Source: Glandiceps talaboti (taxonomy: Eukaryota; Hemichordata; Enteropneusta; Spengelidae). From it: a stretch of DNA of 37,500 nt. This document shows positions 1 to 10,635 of this stretch, in pieces. The notes under the pieces are model-generated. The model was not told where the DNA came from. It worked only from the letters and a program-made list of their open reading frames with translations, and made no database searches. The translations under genes and the position numbers were made by a program. Every line of letters starts with the position of its first letter. The first letter of the stretch is position 1. Location: contig NC_135557.1 of NCBI RefSeq assembly GCF_964340395.1, positions 7,534,209 to 7,571,708 on the forward strand. Reading direction: 5' to 3'.

Positions 1-468
1 TATAGCCACACACACATCTAGTACAGGGTTGTAGACCTAACTGTATTAGCCCTATGGTGGTATAGCCACACACATACCTAGTACAGAGTTGTAGACATAA
101 CTGTATTAGCCCTATGGTGGTATAGCCACACACATATCTAGTACAGGGTTGTAGACATAACTGTATTAGCCCTATGGTGATATAGCCACACACATATCTA
201 GTACAGGGTTGTAGACCTAACTGTATTAGCCCTATGGTGGTATAGCCACACACATACGTAGTACAGAGTTGTAGACATAACTGTATTAGCCATGTGGTGG
301 TATAGCCACACACATACGTAGTACAGAGTTGTAGATATAACTATTAGCCCTATGGTGGTATAGCCACACACATACGTAGTACAGGGTTGTAGACATAACT
401 GTATTAGCCCTATGATGGTATAGCCACACACATATCTAGTACAGGGTTGTAGACATAACTGCATTAGC
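1..468. repeat. 60-bp minisatellite, about 7.8 copies
   Basis: Eight head-to-tail copies of a 60-bp unit beginning TATAGCCACACACATA and ending CCCTATGGTGG. The units start near 1, 61, 121, 181, 241, 301, 359 and 419. Copies differ by a few substitutions, and the sixth is 2 bp shorter. The array may continue to the left of the window. Reading frames through it are products of the repeat and not genes. Confidence 0.95.
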
Positions 469-646
469 CCACAGCTGTTGTAGCAGCTTTGGATAACATA
501 TCCAATAACGGCTTTGGTGTACGCAAGACTGAGACATACTTTAATTCAACCTGTTTAGCAACTTGTATTCCAACAATCATATATTTCTTAGCATGGATGT
601 GGAAAGTGGCAGTTTGAACATCATGAACTTTTTTCCTGACAGCCAT
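464..646 (-). CDS. weak open frame, possible exon or old repeat fragment
   Basis: A 60-residue frame that starts MAVRKKVHDVQTATF and stops inside the first unit of the 60-bp minisatellite. It is rich in Lys and Val and has no recognised domain. A CCAG acceptor-like site lies just upstream of the ATG on the minus strand, so it could be a terminal exon. Chance is about as likely. I do not recognise it. Confidence 0.15.
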   Translation of the reverse strand: MAVRKKVHDVQTATFHIHAKKYMIVGIQVAKQVELKYVSVLRTPKPLLDMLSKAATTAVG

Positions 647-1354
647 GTACTGGCAGTGTGAGCAATACTGTATTATGGTTAAGAGTATTTCCTGCAGCTA
701 TATGAATCATGATTGATGCTCAACATACATGCATCTATGGTTCAGAGATGTGTATTATGTACAGTCTATGCATAGAGATGAAATGCATATCTGTGTAGTT
801 GGTATACTTCTGACAACCATGTGGAAGAGCAGTAGCAAAACATACCCTGCAACATGGACATGATATACAATGTTCCTATGTAATCTTGCATATGTTAGTT
901 GGCATAACATTTAATCCTGCATGTATTTCAATCTCACATATTATTCCTTTAAAATGTTCCTAGATACTCACACCTACTTTTCTGTCACAGTCTCAGTTTG
1001 TCAATTAAGTGTTAAAATGTAGATTGTATGTGTGATGGAATTCAATTGTTTTGCCTCAATACTTCATGATGTGCAGAAATTTGTATTAATTCTTTATTTG
1101 CAACATTTACATGTCATATATCCAGTGAGTTGTTTTACTATAATTGTTTTATTATTTTTGATAAGTATGTAGTATTGACATTCATATACAGTACCGTCAT
1201 ACATACATATGGACAGAACAACACCTATTGGCAGGGTTGTATTATTGAAGCTATTAACAACTTAATTTTCTTCTATTTAGACCAAATTCTTTTGCAACAG
1301 TAAGTTTGGCAAAGTCAGGTTTCCATTATCTCATTTTCAATTTTCATTTGACAG
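647..1354. other. no gene seen
   Basis: AT-rich sequence with only short frames and no clear repeat. It ends in a pyrimidine-rich tract that serves as the acceptor of the next exon. Confidence 0.5.
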
Positions 1355-1564
1355 GATTTGGAATATGGTGTTGATTGGGAAGGCCCAACTCCAACAAATG
1401 GACCAGAACTTGTAAGTGTAACAGTTCCTGATGTGACAATACCACTTGAAGAGGAGAAATATAGAGAATTGTGCATGTTGATCGACCCGCTTGCAGAATC
1501 ATCAAGTAATGGGATTGATATACATGTATATGTAGTTAACATAGTTAACTCTTGCCTGTCATGA
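1355..1564 (+). CDS. C-terminal exon resembling integrase-core-domain proteins
   Basis: A pyrimidine-rich acceptor (TTTTCATTTGACAG) precedes an open exon that reads DLEYGVDWEGPTPTNG, continues for 69 codons and ends in TGA. The block YGVDWEGP, then a VxVP motif, then 'PLAESSSNGIDIHVY' near the end, resembles from memory the tail of uncharacterised animal proteins with an integrase (rve) core, which are thought to derive from transposons. The integrase core itself is not visible upstream, so it would lie outside the window or be lost. The splice site and stop are seen; the family is inferred from memory without a search. Confidence 0.45.
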   Translation, partial: DLEYGVDWEGPTPTNGPELVSVTVPDVTIPLEEEKYRELCMLIDPLAESSSNGIDIHVYVVNIVNSCLS

Positions 1565-3365
1565 TAAAGTACCAATGGTTGAATATTGGTAACAAACTAA
1601 TGGAGTATTCAAAAAGATCAAGGTCATGTTATATTTGATGTCAAGACACTGACTAAAGGACAACAAAAAGACAGGGAAATATGAGTATTTTTATAAATTG
1701 CAGGTTCTAGTAAGTCATTGTATGGTTTTACATCATCTACATATGTACATCATCTACATACACGAGAAATAGAAAGGTGTGGTGTTTGAGGGCTTCTTTC
1801 CTCCAGAACATGGTTTATTTACCTTTATTTAATTTATTTTGTGCTCCCCTTTGGCCTTAATTATTAATTTACAACAATGAATAAGTTCTAATCCAGAATG
1901 CATACATTTACTTAAATTTATGTTGCCTCATCACTATGCACGTTCAACAAGTCAATCTCGATGGGCGTTTCTAGTCATTCGAAACCTGTGAAGTGTAAAC
2001 GATGTATTGTATTCAGCTGTTTGATACAGTAATGGAACTAAGTGGTATTTCCATAACTCTTGAACACTCATGAAAAGTGTTGTGTGCAATTCTTATTGAC
2101 CTATATTCTGTCCAACCTTATCAATGATTACGCACAACTCTCAGGCAAAAATATTGCTTTCAGTATTTCAGCCAAAAAAGTGGATTCAGATCCTTATGTG
2201 TCATTGCTCTCATAGGGCACCTAGGGGGCTTACCTTACGACATTCAATGCAGCAGAAGATCTGCACAGGTTTATCGAGTATTCATTGTGATATGATCCTA
2301 TATCGATCTAGATATTCATAGAATTTGATGCTTTTTGGGGGTTTGAACCGAGAACAGGTCTATAGATGGCTTTGACAGTGATATAGTACCACGGATAGTA
2401 ATTGTACTTTGTGATAGTGCTGTCATGTCATTTATTGTGAACATGTACCATTATTTTAACAAAAATGTATCATGGTATACATGTATATTTTAATAAAATG
2501 AATAAACATTTCATGTTGACAAAGAATAACTTGCAGATGCATGTATGTTTTGATTTCATAGTGCATGCTTTGGTGTACATGTAATGTTCTATTGCATTAT
2601 CAGACACAGAAATGTTTTAATTCCCTAAAATTATTATGACAGTACAGGACACAAGAATTTTCTGAGAACATTTTTATTACAATTAAGCTCAAAATATCTC
2701 AAACTTCTCAAAAAACTAAATACTTTTTGAAAGGACTTACTGAAATTAACCTATTAAATGCATCAAAGTTAAGGCTAATTTTGTCCCAACTATCTAACTG
2801 ATTAAAGTCTTTGACAAGTAACTCATCATCAGAAGTTGTCACCTCAATCATAAGTTTTCACACCTGTTCTAAAAGAAAGTGCAATGATATAATTTAAGCA
2901 GCATATGAATCGACTTTCTGGACTTCTTAATGTACAACCGAAGCAGTAACCCATTGTTGTTTCCAAGATATTGTCACTTAGCCCCGAAATCTAAGCTGTA
3001 ATCAGTGTAGTGAGAAGCATTAGAGAGGGGATTGGTGACATCAAAAATGGAAAGAATTACTTCAAGTTTATGCAATACATTGAATTGGAGAAAACACAAC
3101 TAAATTTCTAAGGTTACATTGATCATAGGTAGACACTGGATTAAGGTTTGTGTGTTGTAGAGAAAAAAAAAATAATGTTAGAAATTATGAAAACAACTAA
3201 TGCATTCCTCTTGCCATCTATGTTTCTAAAAATGATGCAAAAATTACATTTCTGGCAACTTACTACCAACTGTGATTAAACTTACACCAGTCCAGTGAAT
3301 GTATAGTATGTATAGCAGTAAAGGTGACAAAAACATGAAACCAACAGCTTAAATTCATACAGTAC
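1565..3365. other. no gene seen
   Basis: AT-rich non-coding sequence. A 65-codon plus-strand frame at 2124-2321 has no recognisable content. AATAAA-type signals (for example near 2493) could serve the exon ending at 1564. Confidence 0.4.
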
Positions 3366-3542
3366 CTCCGTGTCACTAACTCCAGTGTTTGGTTCAACGT
3401 CAGATTGGTCCTCACTTTCACTGATGGACAGATCATCAACATCTACAATACAAACTTTTTGATGATTTTTCAAACAGCCTATAGTAACTTCCTTTCCACA
3501 ATTCATACAGGATACTTTGGCTGCGTTACTTTCTCGCTCTTC
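3366..3542 (-). CDS. internal exon with UBZ4/Rad18-type C2HC zinc finger
   Basis: On the minus strand a good acceptor (a run of T, then CTGCTTTAG) is followed by 59 open codons and a donor (GAG|GTACTG). The exon is 177 nt and phase 0-0. The peptide holds CMNCGKEVTIGCLKNHQKVC, spaced C-x2-C-x11-H-x3-C. This is the UBZ4 spacing, a finger that binds ubiquitin in Rad18-like proteins. An acidic, Ser-rich stretch (DDLSISESEDQSDVE) follows. Such fingers also occur in animal proteins with HECT or transposon-derived domains. No adjoining exon could be assigned with certainty. Confidence 0.5.
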
Positions 3543-4139
3543 CTAAAGCAGAAAAAAATTACAAATAATTAAATCTTACTTGATTATTCAATGTTTAATT
3601 AAAAACAGTAGTTACAAACATTTATCAAGCTACACAGGTCTTCTTTAGGGCCACAAGCTTGACTAGTTCCTAGGAACTATTTTTACAATATCTATTTTGT
3701 GTAATTTTGATATTTTGTATATTTGCGGATAAATCTAGAGTATTTTGTAAGTCTGTAAATTTCTGGCAATAAAAGTTTTTATATTAATATAAATTAGTAT
3801 TTGTTAAATGCTGATATCAGATTTTTTTAAGGTGGTATGTATGTCAAAGGTACACAAGTTCACTGTGCCAGCATTCCACCCTTCTATTGCTGGGGTTCCC
3901 ATACCTTAAACACCGGGATATGGCCAAGGTCAGTTAAAATGTAATCGATACACACAAACCAAATAAAACTTTCACCCTTTTGCCAAATCTGATGTGTGCT
4001 GAAATGAGTGTCTAAGAAAAATAAATCATCATTCCAGTATTTTCAAAGCTTCAACCTATCATAAGATCAATCTGTAAATGTTAGCTATGTGCCCCATATG
4101 TATTAGTCTTTCTTTGTATAAATTTGTTTTAAAATATAT
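3543..4139. other. no gene seen
   Basis: AT-rich intron-like or intergenic sequence between the zinc-finger exon and the minisatellite. There is no recognisable coding, RNA or repeat feature. Confidence 0.4.
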
Positions 4140-4432
4140 TTCCTTGACGTTCCTGACTTGTCATTTGACAGACCTGACTTATTACTTGACGTTCCTGACT
4201 TGTCAATTGACGGACCTGACTTAACACTTGACGTTCCTAACTTGTCAATTGAAGGACGTGACTTAACACTTGACGTTCCTGACTTGTCAATTGACAGACC
4301 TGACTTATCACTTGACGTTCCTAACTTGTCAATTGACGGACCTGACTTAACACTTGACGTTCCTGACTTGTCAATTGACGTTCCTGACTTGTCATTTGAT
4401 GTACCTGACTTATCACTTGACGAGTTCGACTT
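4140..4432. repeat. 42-bp minisatellite made of 21-bp half-units, open on both strands
   Basis: Seven tandem units of about 42 bp (TTGACGTTCCTGACTTGTCA plus a related 21-bp half). Because 21 is a multiple of three, frames stay open on both strands. The minus strand reads repeats of the type DKSGTSS/IDKSGPS in a 124-codon frame (4103-4477). The plus strand reads LDVPDLSID in a 102-codon frame. The minus frame starts just outside the array (MELNARQKSNSSSDKSG). It could be a low-complexity exon of the same-strand zinc-finger gene, but its CAG|GT donors do not fit the phase of exon 3366-3542. Confidence 0.85.
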
Positions 4433-4479
4433 TTGGCGTGCATTAAGCTCCATAGTGTGCGCGTAATAAGGGGACAAGA

Positions 4480-5156
4480 TAGCAGGAGATACGTGAGGTA
4501 TATATTCAGAGACTGTGAATGGTTGAAGTTCATCAACTCATAAATGACCGTATGATGAAAACTGTACATTTATATTGGATTTTATATTGGATTTTAATGC
4601 TTAAATTTCCTATTTTTATCTACTTGAAACAACAATGTTAAACACTATAGCTTACGTTCGTACTTGTTATTCAAGAAATTGTCAAAATAAAACCCTGAAA
4701 ATGTGTAAATAGGTTGTTATTATTATACATGTACGTACATGAAGTGATTTATAAACAATCTGACTGAACACTAGTAAATACATGTAATCAAACTATTTAT
4801 ACACAGTGAGGTTTTAAAATATAGGGTAGCAAACAACGCATGCGACGACTGGACGTGGTGTAATGTTACCGATGACAGAATACAACTGTCTAATATTCAC
4901 AAAGTTTTGAACCCTCACCTGTCATGAGTTAATACTTAGAACAAATGTTTACATTTTGTGAATAGTATTCTTCTGCGATGTTGAAAACATTAAGTTAGTA
5001 AAAGATCCACAATGTCAAATAATGACTAATTACAGGCAGCTGAAAGAACAATAGCACTATCACATTATTTGGCTAGTTTTCATATTTTGTCAGTATTATT
5101 TGCATCGAATTAAGGTATCGAAAGTCTTTAGCTTTGCTATGTTGCTGATTATTCTA
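4480..5156. other. no gene seen
   Basis: AT-rich sequence without a recognisable feature. Confidence 0.4.
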
Positions 5157-5226
5157 TCAACCAACCAACCAACCAACCGACCGACCAACCAACCGACCAA
5201 CCAACCAACCAACCAACCAACCAATC
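5157..5226. repeat. (CCAA)n microsatellite
   Basis: Tetranucleotide run of CCAA with scattered CCGA units, about 17 units. Confidence 0.95.
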
Positions 5227-6394
5227 GGTTGAGTATTGTATAATTTATGTTTATAAGGATCTAAAGGTGGAAGAAAGTAAGAAGTAAGGATTCACTTTGG
5301 AAGGGAGCGAACTGAAGGAAATAGCTAGTTCTAGACTAGGAGCTTCGATCTGCTCCGCGGCTACTTCTAAAATGATTCAAAGTTAACCATGAACACTGTG
5401 TGATGTCTGCTAGCTAATTATTTAAAGTCAATGTGATCCTGTGTACAAGTGGAGATATAAAAGTGATTCTAGTACAGTTACATGATCTGCCAGCTAAGTG
5501 GAAATAGGAAAGTAACACTTGTGGAAAACTAACACAGATCGAGATGCAAAGTTAACATTAGAGGTCGACACATTTGTTACACTAGAGACCAACCACGTTT
5601 TGTTACAGTAGTGACGGGATTACAATGAATATCAGATCAACATATTATCCCTCAAAATCAAATTAAAAGTCAGAATATAATTTAAAGAAAGGAACTACTG
5701 TATATGAAAAAAAACAGATTATAAGAAATCCGACAGGAATTTCATATAGACCTATTAAAATGATTAATCTGAATAATTTGGTCTTGACCTTCAATAATCA
5801 AGGTCATGAACTCAATGCATAGATATACGTTGAAAACATTTGTACACACACATGTATAGTGCAACCTGCTTTCTTAATTTAAACAAAAATATTGGGATTT
5901 ATAGTAAAAGAAGATTTTGAAATTTGAAAATCCAAAAACTAGTTTAAGTTTAGTAAAAGATTAGTTTAAAAAGTTTAGTTAAGATGTACATGCAGAACTA
6001 CTCAGAGATATCAGAAAACGTACCTGTGTGGCAACTATCACTGCAGAGTCACTGCAGAGTAGTATCAACCAGCCCTTCCAGCTCGTTGACTATGTATAGA
6101 TCAAAGTCGTGACATGAAATATGCATTCTTTTAGAACAACATATTCTCCTCGTAACCAATAAACAATAACCGATCTGTTTTTTGGCATTAAATACATAAA
6201 TAATTTTGCAGTGATTTGCAAATAAAATACAACCACTAGAAAAAAATAAATGAAAACAATATTATGACCGTAAGCTACTTTTCTTTAAAGAAATACAATT
6301 GCGAGGTAAAGGCCAAAAGGTCATTCTATGGTCAAATGATTTTATCTTAACTTATTAATTAACTTGTCTATAAGTAAGTTTATTTTATTAAGAA
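5227..6394. other. no gene seen; possible minus-strand 5' exon end
   Basis: AT-rich, with no open frame worth calling. On the minus strand a strong donor-like sequence (CCACACAG|GTACGT) has its last exon base at 6024. It could close a 5' untranslated exon of the minus-strand zinc-finger gene. That link is only a guess. Confidence 0.25.
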
Positions 6395-6637
6395 ATGCCA
6401 ACTCGTTCTGTTGTTTATTGATTACGCAAAAGCATTCGACTGTGTACACCACGGGCCTTTGCTAACTATACTGCGTGAAATGGCTTTCTAAGAGTATATT
6501 ATTCGCCTGTTGGAAAATCTCTATCTCAACCAAAGCGTAACAGTGAAAGCGGAAGTTGGCTGAAGCGACTCTTTTCCGCTAGGTAAAGGTGTCAGCCAAG
6601 TTTTTATATTATCTCCACATCTTTTCAATCTATACAC
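6395..6637 (+). pseudogene. RTE-like LINE reverse transcriptase, 5' half (decayed)
   Basis: One frame reads the reverse transcriptase core: FIDYAKAFDCVHH, which holds the first catalytic Asp, then a degraded linker with two in-frame stops, then GKGVSQVFILSPHLFNLY. These blocks and their spacing are those of RTE-clade non-LTR retrotransposons. The frame is cut at about 6637 by the inverted-repeat element and resumes in the same frame at about 12276. The endonuclease domain expected upstream is absent, as is usual for LINE copies truncated at their 5' end. Confidence 0.85.
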
Positions 6638-6691
6638 TGTGGCTATTAGAAGGCAGGTTGCTGTGAGGTAGAGGGCGGGAAACGGTGGAGA
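6638..6691 (+). repeat. left terminal inverted repeat
   Basis: Begins TGTGGCTATTAGAAGGCAGG and ends CGGTGGAGA. It is the inverse of 12214-12275 apart from one substitution and an 8-bp gap. Confidence 0.85.
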
Positions 6692-7000
6692 GAGAGGAGT
6701 CGCTCGTAGTGTGGCTAAAAACGGAATGTCTTTATTTCCAAGTATAACAAACCAATAGCTAGAGTTTACAGGAAGTGAATAACAATTAATATTGGTATAA
6801 GGTATATGTGATCGTGTTGATATATATGTACAAAATCTTTTTATGTAAAGTATTACTGATATTTATGAGAACATTCTTAAAGTGACCTTTGACGTTCATG
6901 ACATTGCTTCGGGGGCGCAGAGAGTAAACTTGAATTGAAACATAATTTAAGGAATGGAATTTCTTATTTATTCCAATACTTTACTTATGTTTTAATGGCA
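6692..7000. other. left interior of the inverted-end element
   Basis: Non-coding AT-rich sequence between the left inverted repeat and the first recognisable BEL/Pao codons. No 5' LTR matching the 3' LTR at 11704 could be seen here, so the left edge of the BEL/Pao copy is not sharply defined. Confidence 0.4.
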
Positions 7001-7001
7001 A

Positions 7002-7295
7002 ATGGAAAAGACAGTGAATATACCAAGTTTATATTGCTATCGGATCCCGCGAACCCAGAAAGTGCCTTCGATACCTTTATCAGTTCAGTCGGTCGTCAAA
7101 ACGCATTTGGAAGCTAATCCGTCACCCTTAGCAACATATCTTGAGAGACACATATACGTGGACAACGTAGTTACCGGGACAACGGATTCTAAATCGGCTA
7201 TCAAGTACTACAAAACCGCTAATTCGTTGATGCAATCTAGTGTATTTAAACTTCGCACATGGGTTTCTAACGATAAGAAAATGAATGAAATCTAG
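7002..7295 (+). pseudogene. BEL/Pao reverse transcriptase, C-terminal half
   Basis: After a degraded start with a frame change, the frame reads VVKTHLEANPSPLATYLERH, then YVDNVVTGTTDSKSAI and KLRTWVSNDKKMNEI. This is the BEL-type catalytic turn and thumb region. The catalytic motif reads YVDN where YVDD is usual for the family. The frame ends in a stop at the point where the connection domain should continue. Confidence 0.85.
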
Positions 7296-7318
7296 ACATC
7301 TAGACAGCGTACTTGAAT

Positions 7319-7606
7319 CTAAAAACAATGTTAATATTCTAGGTATGAAATGGATGACCCGCTACGACGATCTAACCTACACTTCGAAACCAGTAGAATA
7401 TGACATCCTTACCCCTCGGCTATGTATCGCCCGTACACGTCAAGGCTAAATCGTCCATCCAACAACTATGGAAAGATAAACTAGACTGGGACGAAACCCA
7501 TTCCAGAATCTATGGAAAAGAAATGGAGAGAAATTATCGTCGATCTGAAGGAAATTCAAAACGTGACATTTCCGCGCCAATATATGTCGGACATCAACCC
7601 CATCAA
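7319..7606 (+). pseudogene. BEL/Pao connection region with frameshifts
   Basis: Conserved BEL blocks are spread over changing frames: NVNILGMKW, then LGYVSPVHVKAKSSIQQLW and KLDWDETHS, then IIVDLKEIQNVTFPRQY. At least two frameshifts separate them. The last block stays open to CCCCATCAA at 7598-7606 and continues in frame after the same 9 bases at 8116-8124, which shows that the DNA in between was inserted later. Confidence 0.8.
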
Positions 7607-8115
7607 TAGTCTTGCTGCTAGACGTTCGGGCTTTCTTTCGATACTATAAGCGAACGAAGTTCGCAGTGAGGGCTTGCCCGAACAGTCTAGCAAATGTCAT
7701 TTCCAGAACGGACATTCCATTGAGATTACATTGAGCAGTGGGTTGGGCCATGTATGCATATATATACTTTAATATATTCAATCTCTGCATGCAGGAGTTG
7801 ACAAACACATTTCCGTCATTACTATGTCTTATCGGTTTATGGTAATTGTGTTTGATGAGTGTGTAGACATTGTCATTCACACATTTTAGTTAACGCATTG
7901 GTGGTTATTTTTACAAGCCCCTCCTTAACATGAATATGCATGAAAACTTAGCTATTGTCCTCTGTTTGTGCTTGTCGCTAATACGGTTCTCTGATTGGCA
8001 GTTACTTATATCCTGATGACATTTGCTAGACCTTGGATGTTCCATCCTCGATAGCGATGTTCGGTCGTGTGTCGTATTCTATCGGAAGAACATCCGAGGT
8101 CTAGCAGATAGACTA
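7607..8115. mobile_element. 509-bp MULE-like non-autonomous element
   Basis: Flanked by perfect 9-bp direct repeats CCCCATCAA (7598-7606 and 8116-8124). The ends are imperfect inverted repeats about 90 bp long: TAGTCTTGCTGCTAGAC at the left end against the inverse of GTCTAGCAGATAGACTA at the right. A perfect internal block GTCTAGCAAATGTCAT at about 7687-7702 pairs with its inverse at about 8016-8031. Nine-base target duplications with long inverted repeats are typical of Mutator-like elements. It encodes no protein. Removing it restores the frame of the surrounding pol. Confidence 0.85.
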
Positions 8116-8755
8116 CCCCATCAACTGCGAACTACACGTGTTCTCTGACGCGAGCCCTCAAGCTTATGGGGCAGCAGTATACTTAAGGTGTGAGAACAAA
8201 ATATCGCTCATGATAGCAAAGACGCGTGTGAAACCATTGAAGAAAATATCTCTTCCGCGAATGGAGTTGATGGGAGCCGTAATCGCTACGAGACTAGCAA
8301 ACCACGTAATCGGCGCACTACAGGGCCTACTTTCGTTCACAAAACAAGTACTTTGGATCGACAGCCAAATAGTAATTCACTGGATTACGGGACAGAAAAA
8401 GTTGCCAGTGTTTCTACAAAATAGAGTCAACGATATAAACAAACCCTCCTACCAAGTGAAATATTGTCCATCTAAGGACAATCCTGCGGATTTACTTACA
8501 AGGGGAATTACTACAACAGAACTCAAACAATCAAAGTTATGGTGGGATGGACCGACTTGCTTAGGCCAATACAAGGTGACTGGCCGATATGTGAATTATA
8601 CGACAGCACAGTCTTACTACAACATGAAATTCAAGGAGAATCAGAAGATGCTATTGCTACACATGTTAACAAAGATGAGAAACACGCTATTCACAGCATC
8701 ATAGAAGTAATTGACTTAAATCGCTACAACTCGTTAGACAATCTACTGAGTTTTT
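8116..8755 (+). pseudogene. BEL/Pao RNase H domain and linker
   Basis: An open frame reads NCELHVFSDASPQAYGAAVY, which holds the first RNase H Asp, then SLPRMELMGAVIATRLANHV with the catalytic Glu, LWIDSQIVIHWI with the next Asp, and CPSKDNPADLLTRG with the last Asp. All four RNase H acidic residues are in place. The frame then runs into the linker and changes frame near 8700 before a SINE-like insertion. Confidence 0.9.
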
Positions 8756-8815
8756 CTGTTTCCAGTGGGATTCGAACCCATGACCTCTGACTGCTAATTC
8801 TGTGCGCTAACCAAA
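8756..8815 (-). repeat. tRNA-derived SINE fragment
   Basis: The minus strand reads GGTTAGCGCACAGAATTAGC, followed by TCAGAGGTCATGGGTTCGAA and TCCCAC. This is a tRNA-like arm with a clear Pol III B box (GGTTCGAATCC). It has no acceptor stem and no complete cloverleaf. It interrupts the BEL/Pao linker between the block ending NLLSF and the block starting RVTKEIREAENLW, where a few codons of the host frame are missing. A 5' SINE fragment fits best. Confidence 0.6.
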
Positions 8816-9365
8816 AAATCGCGTTACAAAAGAAATAAGAGAAGCTGAAAATTTATGGATCAGAACAATACAAGCTCAAACCTTCGACAAAGAAATTGCA
8901 GCCTTGTCTAAAAAATCTACAGTGAAAGAACCGCTCGTGACACAACTTCGTTTATTTCTAGACAGGAAAGGAAAACTTCGTTTAGGCGGGAGATTACACA
9001 ATGCGCCCATCGACTACTCCACGAAATTTCCCGCGCTTTTGCCACGAAAACACGAGTTCACGGAATTGCTCATTAGACACGCCCACTTGAAAGTCTTCAC
9101 TCTGCAATACAGTCTACAGTGATGCACATTCGACAACGCTATTGGGTACCAAGTATACGCAACGTTGTCAAGGTGGCACTTCGACAATGTGTGACATGCA
9201 AGAAGGTTAGTGGCAAATCATACGACACGCCGGGTATTTTCTCCATTACAATCATTCAGAGTCAACAAAGCCTCACCCTTCACAGTGACTGGAGTTGACT
9301 TTACTGGAACTCTATATATTACCATTACGGGACATCATAAGGAAAACAAGTCAATGAGAATGACA
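8816..9365 (+). pseudogene. BEL/Pao integrase zinc-binding region and start of core
   Basis: The blocks are REAENLWIRTIQAQTFDKEI, LRLGGRLHNAPIDYSTKFPA, then LLIRHAH, RQRYWVPSIRNVV and a C-x2-C pair (CVTCKKV). Together these form the His/Cys zinc-binding part of the integrase. The core begins with PFTVTGVDFTG, which holds the first Asp of the DDE triad. A frameshift lies near 9090 and another near 9235. The last frame is open to codon 9363-9365, where the pearl-like element begins. Confidence 0.85.
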
Positions 9366-9611
9366 TAGTCCCCACTATGATTGGGTTTTAAGGAACTGGC
9401 AGTTTATGTTGTCATTTTCTTGATATCACTACTCTGATCACGCAACAACACTTGTGAACCTAAATCAAACAGACTTAGATATGTTGTGTCTGCTCGTTGG
9501 ACATGAAACATGCCTACTCATGTTGTGTCTCCTCATTGGACATGGGACATGCCTACTCTTCAAGATGACGTGATGGAATAAACCATTCAACAATAAAGAA
9601 TGGGTCAGGAA

Positions 9612-10525
9612 TGGCTTTGGACATGTAAATTTCGCAAACAAAATGGCTGCCAGGCAGCCATATTGGATTGTATTACGACAACAATGAATATGCACATGTG
9701 TGTCATAGAACACTGTCCTAATACCAACTTTGAATGAGATCTGTTCAAGCGTGTCTGAGTTAATTATGGCTTTGGACATGGAAAATTCGCAAAAAAATGG
9801 CTGCCAGGCAGCCATATTGGATCGTATCACGACAAAAATGGATATGAACATGTGTGTCATAGAACACTGTCCTAATACCAACTTTGAATGAGATCTGTTC
9901 AAGCATGTCTGAGTTATGGCTTTGGACATGGAAAATTCGCCAACAAAATGGCTGCTAGGCGGCCATATTGGATCGTATCACGACAAAAATGGATATGCAC
10001 ATGTGTGTCATAGAACACTGTCCTAATACCAACTTTGAAGGAGATCTGTTCAAGCATGTCTGAGTTAATTATGGCTTTGGACATGGAAAATTCGCAAACA
10101 AAATGGCTGCCAGGCAGCCATATTGGATCGTATCACAACAAAAATGGATATGCACATGTGTGTCATAGAACACTGTCCTAATACCAACTTTGAAGGAGAT
10201 CTGTTCAAGCATGTCTGAGTTAATTATGGCTTTGGACATGGAAAATTCGCAAACAAAATGGCTGCCAGGCAGCCATATTGGATCGTATCACAACAAAAAT
10301 GGATATGCACATGTGTGTCATAGAACACTGTCCTAATACCAACTTTGAATGAGATCTGTTCAAGCATGTCTGAGTTATGGCTTTGGACATGGAAAATTCG
10401 CCAACAAAATGGCTGCTAGGCGGCCATATTGGATCGTATCATGAAACAAATTGACGTGCATATGTATGCCATTGTATGTTGCCCCTGTACCAAGTTTGAA
10501 AAAAATATGTCCAGGCATCTCCAAG
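9612..10525. repeat. tandem core, about six copies of about 153 bp
   Basis: Copies start at about 9612, 9766, 9916, 10071, 10226 and 10377, each with ATGGCTTTGGACATG. Every copy contains the small palindrome GGCTGCCAGGCAGCC or the variant GGCTGCTAGGCGGCC. The sixth copy is diverged in its second half. Frames in this region are artefacts of the repeat. Confidence 0.9.
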
Positions 10526-10535
10526 AAACAGCTCT

Positions 10536-10595
10536 GGACAGACGGACGGCCGGACGGACAGACGGACGCACAGATGCACGGACAGACGGAACCCA
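10536..10595. repeat. ACGG/ACAG microsatellite of the pearl-like element
   Basis: Run of GGACGGACAGACGG-type tetranucleotides directly 3' of the tandem core, the position expected in pearl-type elements. Confidence 0.85.
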
Positions 10596-10602
10596 ATCCA
10601 TA

Positions 10603-10635
10603 AGTCCCCGTCCCGGACTTTGTCCGGCGGGGACT
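10603..10635. other. terminal hairpin of the pearl-like element
   Basis: AGTCCCC and CCGGAC pair with GTCCGG and GGGGACT around a TTT loop. The sequence CTAAT follows near the end. A hairpin shortly before CTRR-T is the pattern of Helitron 3' ends, which supports a Helitron/Helentron-related origin. Confidence 0.7.

Noticed and set aside
2124-2321. 65-codon plus-strand frame
   Set aside because: No recognisable content or splice support.
8756-8815. Possible tRNA gene
   Set aside because: A B box is present, but there is no acceptor stem or full cloverleaf, and it interrupts a retrotransposon linker. A SINE fragment explains it better.
9612-10525. CRISPR-like array
   Set aside because: The period is about 153 bp with near-identical full units and no unique spacers. 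It is the core of a eukaryotic mobile element.
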